Below, one piece after another: positions 6,930 to 11,575 of a stretch of DNA of 11,575 bases (the first letter of the stretch is position 1; each line of letters begins with the position of its first letter). The DNA is from Betaproteobacteria bacterium (lineage in GTDB: Bacteria > Pseudomonadota > Gammaproteobacteria > Burkholderiales > Sulfuriferulaceae). The notes below the pieces were generated by a model. That model searched no databases and had not been told where the DNA came from. It saw nothing but the letters and a program-made list of their open reading frames with translations. Location of the stretch: positions 1-11,575 of the forward strand of contig DMQT01000262.1 in NCBI GenBank assembly GCA_003455595.1, given 5' to 3'. Both the position numbers and the translations under genes were made by a program.

Positions 6930-8660
6930 ATGACACTCGCCATACCCTCACAACCGCTCACGCTGACGCATGCCAAACGTCTGGCAATATTGCTTGCAGT
7001 CGGCACAATGGGCTTGAACAGCATCCCATTGCATGCCATGGGATTAGGCGCGGCAGAAGTGCGCTCAACACTGGGTCAATCGCTGCAAGTGGCCATTCCT
7101 CTGCTGACAACCGGCGCAGAAGATAATGTCACTGCCGACTGCTTTCGTCTGGGTCCCCCGCAATCCGGGAACGACGGTGACCTGCCGCAACTAAACGGCG
7201 GCCAACTGAAGCTACGGCACAGTGGCGGCGCGCCCTACTTGCTGGTGACGACCAATCAACCTGTAAATGACCCGGCACTGAGTTTTAGTATCGCCACGCA
7301 ATGCAATGCCAGCGTACGGCGTGATTACACTATATTGCTTGATACGCCGACCGCCTTCTCAGTTGCGCAGGCGGTGAAAACTGCCCGCGTGCCGCAAACG
7401 AGTGCCGATGAGGATGCAGCACCGCTGCCTCATCTTGCGTCCACGGCAACCCAGCCGGCCGCACGTCGGACCGCCCCCGCACGCCCGCGCCACCCAGTTC
7501 GTAACGCGCCAGCAGCGACCCCGCACACACAGCACGCGCGCCCAGCACCTGCAACGCAGTCGCCGCATGCCACGCTGGTGATTGAATCGTCTGCGCCCCG
7601 CACTGAAGCCGCCTCAGCGCAGCGCGGTGGCATGATACTGCGCATCAGCCCTAGCCTGGCTTTTTTGCCGGGGCAACACCCGCTCAAACCGGCATTGCTG
7701 GCCAGCCTCAAACGCCAGCAAGTTGAACTGCAAAACAATACCGCCGATCAACTGGACGACGACATCACCGCGTTGAAGATGCAACTGACGCAAACCCGAC
7801 AGGCACTGGCAGCCTTGCAAGCAAGCACAGCCAGGCAGCCCGTCGTCATCAAACCATTGGCAGCCCCCGCGCGGCCCAATACGCTGTTATCCAGCACCTA
7901 TCTGCTGCCGTTGGCCGGACTGATCTTGTTAACGGCGCTCGGGCGGTACTGGCTACGCCGAAATACCATGCACCGCCGTGTTGATGACATTGTTGATTTC
8001 CGTGACACCACGTGGAATGAATTGCCGGAAACGCCCGTTTCCGTGACCATGCCCGCCCCAATCGCACCGCCTATTCAGGCGCATATGGGTGATGCGATTA
8101 AAGACCAACTGGCGGCACAAGTTCAACCTGTGAAAGCCGAACCCGCCTGGGAAAATCCCCAGCAGATTATCGTTTCATCGCTCAGCAAAGTTACCGAAGA
8201 AGCGTCGGTATTCTGTACGCTCGGCTATCCGCAGCGCGCAGTTGAGCTACTGCAGGAACACATCGCCAGCACGCCGGTTAGCCATCCGCAGGCTTGGTAT
8301 GTGCTGTTTGACATCTACCGCAAACACAATATGCGCGACGCGTTTGACAGCAGCCTGACTGATTTTAAACGCCGCTTTAACCTGGTTACGCCGACCTGGG
8401 AAAATACTGTCGAAGAAGAAAAAGGTCCCGACCTGCAGAGTTTTTCGCACGTGGTAGAGCGCATCATCCAGCTGTGGCCCAGCGCCCCTTGCCGCAACTA
8501 TCTCAAAGGCCTGCTGTACGACGATCGCGGCGGAGAACGGCAGGGATTCAGCATGAACACCTACAATGACCTGCTGTTTCTGATTGAATTATTGGACAAC
8601 GAAATGACAGAAGATGCGCCGGGCGCTGCGCAGACTGGCAGCCGTTTAAGGCTGGTCTAA
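6930..8660 (+). CDS. FimV-like envelope protein with single transmembrane helix
   Basis: The 576-residue protein begins with a signal peptide (hydrophobic 18-34, likely cleavage after LHA at 36). Residues 37-140 resemble the FimV N-terminal domain: GLGAAEVRSTLGQSL near the start and RRDYTILLDTP at the end. Cys71 and Cys125 are the only cysteines in the predicted periplasmic part and could form a disulfide. A Pro/Ala-rich linker (about 160-225), a coiled coil (about 255-300) and one transmembrane helix (about 322-341, followed by RYWLRR) come next. The C-terminal half should be cytoplasmic. It contains a helical, TPR-like repeat (GYPQRAVELLQEH, 432-444) and a conserved-looking end with ERIIQLW and LLYDDRGGERQGF (510-540). 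No LysM domain is seen, unlike classical FimV, which organises polar type IV pilus assembly. Shine-Dalgarno spacing for this ATG is long (AAAGG about 14 bases away); Met27 is a less likely alternative because it would cut the signal peptide. Confidence 0.75.
   Translation: MTLAIPSQPLTLTHAKRLAILLAVGTMGLNSIPLHAMGLGAAEVRSTLGQSLQVAIPLLTTGAEDNVTADCFRLGPPQSGNDGDLPQLNGGQLKLRHSGGAPYLLVTTNQPVNDPALSFSIATQCNASVRRDYTILLDTPTAFSVAQAVKTARVPQTSADEDAAPLPHLASTATQPAARRTAPARPRHPVRNAPAATPHTQHARPAPATQSPHATLVIESSAPRTEAASAQRGGMILRISPSLAFLPGQHPLKPALLASLKRQQVELQNNTADQLDDDITALKMQLTQTRQALAALQASTARQPVVIKPLAAPARPNTLLSSTYLLPLAGLILLTALGRYWLRRNTMHRRVDDIVDFRDTTWNELPETPVSVTMPAPIAPPIQAHMGDAIKDQLAAQVQPVKAEPAWENPQQIIVSSLSKVTEEASVFCTLGYPQRAVELLQEHIASTPVSHPQAWYVLFDIYRKHNMRDAFDSSLTDFKRRFNLVTPTWENTVEEEKGPDLQSFSHVVERIIQLWPSAPCRNYLKGLLYDDRGGERQGFSMNTYNDLLFLIELLDNEMTEDAPGAAQTGSRLRLV
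8632..8658. terminator. Weak hairpin at the convergent gene junction
   Basis: AGAC (8632-8635) and CAGCC (8639-8643) pair with GGCTG (8650-8654) and GTCT (8655-8658) around a GTTTAA loop, giving a 9-bp stem with a 3-base bulge. It overlaps the end of the FimV-like gene and lies just beyond the rng stop, with only 6 bases between the two convergent genes. No T-run follows on either strand, so it is at best a weak bidirectional terminator or an RNA-end stabiliser. Confidence 0.3.
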
Positions 8661-8666
8661 CGGAAA

Positions 8667-10121
8667 TTAAATCAGAATCACGTCGTACTGCTCCTGGGTG
8701 TAGAGACTTTCCACCTGTAGCGACACGGGCTTGCCGATAAAGTCGCCAAGCTGGGCCAGGCTCTGCGATTCCTCTTCCAGAAACAGATCAATCACCTGCT
8801 GCGACGCCAGAATGCGGAATTCACGCGCATTGAACTGACGCGCTTCGCGCACGATTTCACGCAGAATTTCATAACACACGGTTTGCGCGGTTTTCACCTC
8901 GCCGCGTCCCTGGCAGGTTGGGCAAGGCTGACACAGCACATGCGCCAGACTCTCGCGGGTACGCTTGCGCGTCATTTCCACCAGTCCCAGCGAAGAAAAA
9001 TCGTTCACTGTCATGCGCGTGTGGTCGCGCGCCAGCGCTTTCTTGAATTCTGAAAACACTTCTTCCCGGTGGCCATGGTTATCCATGTCGATAAAATCGA
9101 CAATGATAATCCCCCCCAGATTACGTAGCCGCAACTGGCGCGCAATCGCTTGTGCCGCCTCCAGATTGGTCTTGAAAATAGTGTCGTCGAAATTGCGCAC
9201 GCCGACAAAGCCGCCGGTGTTCACATCCACCGTAGTGAGCGCCTCGGTCTGATCGATAATGAGATAACCACCGGATTTCAGATCGACGCGACGCGCCAGC
9301 GCTTTTTCGATCTCTTCCTCGATGACGTACAGGTCGAACAACGGGCGCTCGGCCGCGTAATGGCTGAGTTTATCCGCCACACCACGCGTGTAACTTTCGG
9401 CAAAGCTCAGCAGTTTCTGATAGGTTTCGCGCGAATCGACCAGAATCCGGTCGGTTTCTTCATTCGCGAAATCGCGCAACACCCGCAACGACAGGTTCAA
9501 CTCCTGATACAGCATGGTCTTGAGCGGCGCGGATTTGGCCTTTTGCTGAATATCCGCCCACAGACGACGCAGGTAATCAATATCGTCCTGCAACTCGCGG
9601 TCTTCCGCCTGCTCGGCCATGGTGCGGATGATGAAACCGCCAGACTCGCCCTCGGGCAACATATGCTGGAGTTTCTGACGCAACAGTTCGCGTTCGGTTT
9701 CGTCCTCGATCTTCTGTGAAATACCAATGTGCGTTTCCTGCGGCAGATACACCAGAAAGCGCCCGGCAAAGCTGATCTGGGTAGACAGCCGCGCGCCCTT
9801 GGTGCCGATCGGATCCTTGATGACCTGCACCACCACGCCCTGCCCCTCAAACAGGATGCGCTCAATCGGGCGTTCCTCGCCACCGGTGTGACGGCCTTCC
9901 CATATATCTGCCACGTGCAGAAACGCCGCGCGCTCCAGGCCGATATCGATGAACGCCGACTGCATGCCCGGCAACACCCGGCACACCTTGCCGAAATACA
10001 CATTGCCGACCAGTCCCAGCAGGCTGATACGCTCGATATGCAATTCCTGCACCACACCCAGGTGCATCACCGCGACGCGCGTTTCCTGCGGCGTGACGTT
10101 GATCAGTATTTCTTCGCTCAT
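8667..10121 (-). CDS. rng: Ribonuclease G
   Basis: This 484-residue endoribonuclease of the RNase E/G family matures the 5' end of 16S rRNA and degrades some mRNAs. The length and the lack of a long C-terminal scaffold fit RNase G rather than RNase E. The N-terminus has an S1 RNA-binding domain (about 38-125, NVYFGKVCRVLPGMQSAFID). The catalytic metal site is TVDVNTGG (297-304, Asp299) and VDFIDMD (341-347). The zinc-link motif is CPTC (400-403) within LCQPCPTCQGRGEV. I chose the ATG at 10121 (MSEEILINVTPQETRVAV), which matches the family start. A longer reading from 10187 only adds residues antisense-framed to maf. It starts 16 bases after the maf stop, so the two are likely co-transcribed. 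The ribosome-binding site is poor. Confidence 0.95.
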   Translation of the reverse strand: MSEEILINVTPQETRVAVMHLGVVQELHIERISLLGLVGNVYFGKVCRVLPGMQSAFIDIGLERAAFLHVADIWEGRHTGGEERPIERILFEGQGVVVQVIKDPIGTKGARLSTQISFAGRFLVYLPQETHIGISQKIEDETERELLRQKLQHMLPEGESGGFIIRTMAEQAEDRELQDDIDYLRRLWADIQQKAKSAPLKTMLYQELNLSLRVLRDFANEETDRILVDSRETYQKLLSFAESYTRGVADKLSHYAAERPLFDLYVIEEEIEKALARRVDLKSGGYLIIDQTEALTTVDVNTGGFVGVRNFDDTIFKTNLEAAQAIARQLRLRNLGGIIIVDFIDMDNHGHREEVFSEFKKALARDHTRMTVNDFSSLGLVEMTRKRTRESLAHVLCQPCPTCQGRGEVKTAQTVCYEILREIVREARQFNAREFRILASQQVIDLFLEEESQSLAQLGDFIGKPVSLQVESLYTQEQYDVILI

Positions 10122-10137
10122 TTTTTTGTTTACCGGC

Positions 10138-10758
10138 TTATTCGAATAACTTGATGCCGAAGCGTTCCAGCAATTGCGCCGTTTCAAACAAGGGCAGCCC
10201 CATCACGCCGGAATAACTGCCCGCGAGATGCGTGACGAACGACGCGGCACGCCCCTGAATCGCGTAACCACCTGCCTTGTCCAACGGCTCGCCTGTGCTG
10301 ACGTAGGCACGCACTTCGGCCTCGTCCATCGGCCTGAATGTAACAATTGAAGTGCTCACCAGTGCTTCGCAGCGCCCTTCATAAGCCAGTGCGACACCTG
10401 TCACCACCTCATGGCTGCGCCCGGCCAGTTTGCGCAGCATGTCGCACGCTGCCTGACTGTTCACCGGCTTGCCCAGGATCTGGTTATCTACCACCACCGA
10501 CGTATCCGCACCCAGCACCGGGTAGCGCGGGATGCTGCGCTGCATCAGGCGCGCCCAGCCGGTCGTAGCCTTGGTATATGCGATGCGCTCGACATACGCG
10601 ACGCTGGACTCGTCCGGCAACGGAGTTTCATCGACGTCCTCGCGGTCAGCAGATTCACGCAGCAGCAACATTTCGTAATGCACTCCAATCTGGCGCAACA
10701 ATTCGCGCCGACGCGGTGAGCGCGAGGCCAGATAAATGCGCGAAGCAATATTGGGCAT
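10138..10758 (-). CDS. maf: Maf family nucleoside triphosphate pyrophosphatase
   Basis: Maf proteins hydrolyse non-canonical or excess nucleoside triphosphates to the monophosphate and pyrophosphate. This 206-residue copy shows the family start IYLASRSPRRRELLRQIGV (8-26), with the substrate-binding SRSPRRREL, the catalytic aspartate in LGADTSVVV (82-90, Asp85), GKPV (96-99), and the C-terminal DKAGGYAIQGRAA (160-172) plus GSYSGVMGLPLFE (180-192). It is closer to the YhdE (dTTP/UTP) type than to the YceF type by its N-terminal motif, but substrate cannot be fixed by eye. The ATG at 10758 has AAGGA 9 bases upstream. It sits between rlmH and rng. The inverted-repeat element upstream separates it from rlmH. 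Confidence 0.93.
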   Translation of the reverse strand: MPNIASRIYLASRSPRRRELLRQIGVHYEMLLLRESADREDVDETPLPDESSVAYVERIAYTKATTGWARLMQRSIPRYPVLGADTSVVVDNQILGKPVNSQAACDMLRKLAGRSHEVVTGVALAYEGRCEALVSTSIVTFRPMDEAEVRAYVSTGEPLDKAGGYAIQGRAASFVTHLAGSYSGVMGLPLFETAQLLERFGIKLFE

Positions 10759-10760
10759 GC

Positions 10761-10772
10761 TGGTTGTTCCTT
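10761..10772 (-). promoter_or_regulatory. maf ribosome-binding region with a 10-base complement upstream
   Basis: On the mRNA, AAGGAACAACCA precedes the maf AUG, with AAGGA as the Shine-Dalgarno sequence 9 bases away. GGAACAACCA (10770-10761) can pair perfectly with UGGUUGUUCC in the central hairpin of the upstream element. Pairing would hide part of the ribosome-binding site. Whether this happens is unknown. Confidence 0.4.
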
Positions 10773-10934
10773 AGAGCTCGTTAATGATTAACTTGGACAT
10801 ACGCTGGGGTCGATTTGAGCGCATCCCGGCGTTGCAAAACTTGTGAATGGAACAACCATTCGCTGCGTTTCGCGCCTAACAGCCATCCCGAATACATAGC
10901 AACGTATGTTCAAATTAGTCATTTAAGGAGCCCT
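10773..10934. repeat. Long imperfect inverted-repeat element (MITE-like) between rlmH and maf
   Basis: The left arm (10773-10803) and the reverse complement of the right arm (10903-10934) match at 26 of 31 positions with one 1-base gap; both run from AG-GCTC to ACATACG. Between the arms lie about 99 bases that are partly self-complementary, with a perfect central hairpin at 10845-10861 and a repeated CATCCCG (10822-10828 and 10884-10890). There is no coding sequence in it. It fills the rlmH-maf gap almost exactly, the right end touching the first base of the rlmH stop codon. The form fits a small non-autonomous transposable element or a mobile palindromic repeat. I see no convincing target-site duplication, and copy number cannot be judged from one window. 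Confidence 0.6.
10845..10861. promoter_or_regulatory. Central hairpin, 6-bp perfect stem, 5-base loop
   Basis: GAATGG (10845-10850) and CCATTC (10856-10861) form a perfect stem around AACAA. On the minus-strand transcript the loop side reads UUGUU, and the sequence UGGUUGUUCC there (10858-10849) is complementary over 10 bases to the maf ribosome-binding region (10770-10761). There is no T-run, so it is not a standard intrinsic terminator. Confidence 0.45.
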
Positions 10935-11404
10935 TATTCCCGATGGTAAGGATGATTTTGCGTCACGCTCCAGGCGCGGTACAGTTGCTCGGCCAGCAGC
11001 ACCCGCACCATGCCATGCGGCAAGGTCAGGCGCGACAGCGCCATCAGTTTGTTGGCACGCTGCTTGACCGCATCGTGCAGACCATCGGCACCGCCAATCA
11101 CAAATGCGGTATCGCGTCCCGCGCCTTGCCAGCCGCGCAACGCATCGGCCAGTTCCAGCGTAGTGAGTTCGGCACCGTGTTCATCCAGCGCCCACACCGT
11201 CGCATCACGCGGCAACGCGGCCAGAATGCGGTCGCACTCGGCTTCTTTGATCTGCACGTCGGTTTTGCCGCTGGCGCGTTTTTCCGGCTTGAGCGCCACC
11301 AGTTCCAGCGTCGCTTCGCGCGGCATGCGACGCGCATATTCATCGAATCCGGCTTCCACCCAGGCGGGCATTTTTTGCCCCACCGCGATAATGCGCAGTT
11401 TCAT
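10934..11404 (-). CDS. rlmH: RlmH, 23S rRNA pseudouridine-1915 N3-methyltransferase
   Basis: RlmH is a SPOUT-class methyltransferase that modifies pseudouridine 1915 in helix 69 of 23S rRNA using S-adenosylmethionine, acting on assembled 70S ribosomes. The 156-residue length is typical. The protein begins [16 protein letters not shown], has the SAM-site loop FVIGGADGL (101-109), and ends with the knotted SPOUT tail [20 protein letters not shown] (124-143) and NHPYHRE. The ATG at 11404 lies 21 bases after the rsfS stop. No good ribosome-binding site is visible, so translation may be coupled to rsfS. The rsfS-rlmH pairing is widely conserved. Confidence 0.96.
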   Translation of the reverse strand: MKLRIIAVGQKMPAWVEAGFDEYARRMPREATLELVALKPEKRASGKTDVQIKEAECDRILAALPRDATVWALDEHGAELTTLELADALRGWQGAGRDTAFVIGGADGLHDAVKQRANKLMALSRLTLPHGMVRVLLAEQLYRAWSVTQNHPYHRE

Positions 11405-11425
11405 TGGTTTGCGGCTAAGGGCGCG

Positions 11426-11575
11426 TTAATGCGCCGCGTTACGCGCCGTGCGTTGCGCTTGCGCTGCGCTCCACAATTCTTCCAGGTTGTAGTACTGGCG
11501 CACTGCGGGCTGCATCACATGCACCACCACGCTGCCCAGGTCGAGCAACACCCATTCGCCCGAATTCAAGCCTTC
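11426..11575 (-). CDS. rsfS: Ribosomal silencing factor RsfS, C-terminal part (runs off right edge)
   Basis: The minus strand carries 49 codons plus a TAA at 11428-11426, open to the window edge, so the N-terminal half is missing. The visible residues [20 protein letters not shown], followed by [15 protein letters not shown], are the conserved C-terminal part of RsfS (DUF143). RsfS binds ribosomal protein uL14 and blocks joining of the 50S and 30S subunits during starvation. A short Ala/Arg-rich tail (about 14 residues) follows the conserved LEELW end. It heads the visible part of the rsfS-rlmH-maf-rng cluster; nadD commonly lies upstream of rsfS in related genomes but cannot be seen here. 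Confidence 0.93.
   Translation of the reverse strand, partial: EGLNSGEWVLLDLGSVVVHVMQPAVRQYYNLEELWSAAQAQRTARNAAH

Noticed and set aside
7410..7610. Low-complexity Pro/Ala/Arg/His segment as a possible frameshift or foreign insert
   Set aside because: The frame stays open with consistent domains on both sides. Such linkers are common in FimV-like proteins.
10122..10187. 22-residue N-terminal extension of RNase G
   Set aside because: It reads over the maf 3' end and does not match the family. MSEEILINVTP is the usual type of start.
10759..10933. A small gene or tRNA in the rlmH-maf gap
   Set aside because: No open frame of useful length with a ribosome-binding site and no cloverleaf pattern is visible. 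The inverted-repeat structure accounts for the sequence.

Overview
The window looks like chromosomal core DNA from a betaproteobacterium, most likely a Nitrosomonadales-type organism. That placement is inferred from gene order and protein character, not from a search. The base composition is moderately GC-rich and coding density is very high. I see no tRNA, rRNA, CRISPR array, transposase or phage gene, and no gene-free stretch longer than about 175 bases.

Layout. Positions 1-2437 (minus strand) hold pilT, then pilU, then the 5' part of a lipoprotein gene that runs off the left edge. Across a 33-base divergent gap, a plus-strand series runs from 2471 to 8660: yggS (PLP homeostasis), proC (last step of proline synthesis), yggT (membrane protein), a yggU/DUF167 gene, a large dynamin-like GTPase, and a FimV-like membrane protein with a signal peptide. 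This series converges, with a 6-base gap, on a minus-strand cluster entering from the right edge: rsfS (partial), rlmH, maf and rng. That is the classic ribosome/RNA-maintenance cluster. The only sizeable intergenic space (10759-10933, between rlmH and maf) is filled by a long imperfect inverted-repeat element with a central hairpin.

How the genes fit together. PilT and PilU are the retraction ATPases of type IV pili. The divergent block pilT-pilU // yggS-proC-yggT is a long-conserved proteobacterial neighbourhood. Here the yggS side is extended by a dynamin-like GTPase and a FimV-like protein. FimV proteins organise polar type IV pilus machinery in other bacteria, so the GTPase/FimV pair could be a membrane or envelope module linked to pili or cell poles. 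That link is inference. The rsfS-rlmH-maf-rng cluster covers ribosome silencing, 23S rRNA methylation, nucleotide sanitation and RNase G processing.

Most of the window is ordinary. The parts worth a second look are the dynamin/FimV-like pair, the inverted-repeat element with a 10-nt complement to the maf ribosome-binding site, and the apparently face-to-face overlapping promoters between pilT and yggS.
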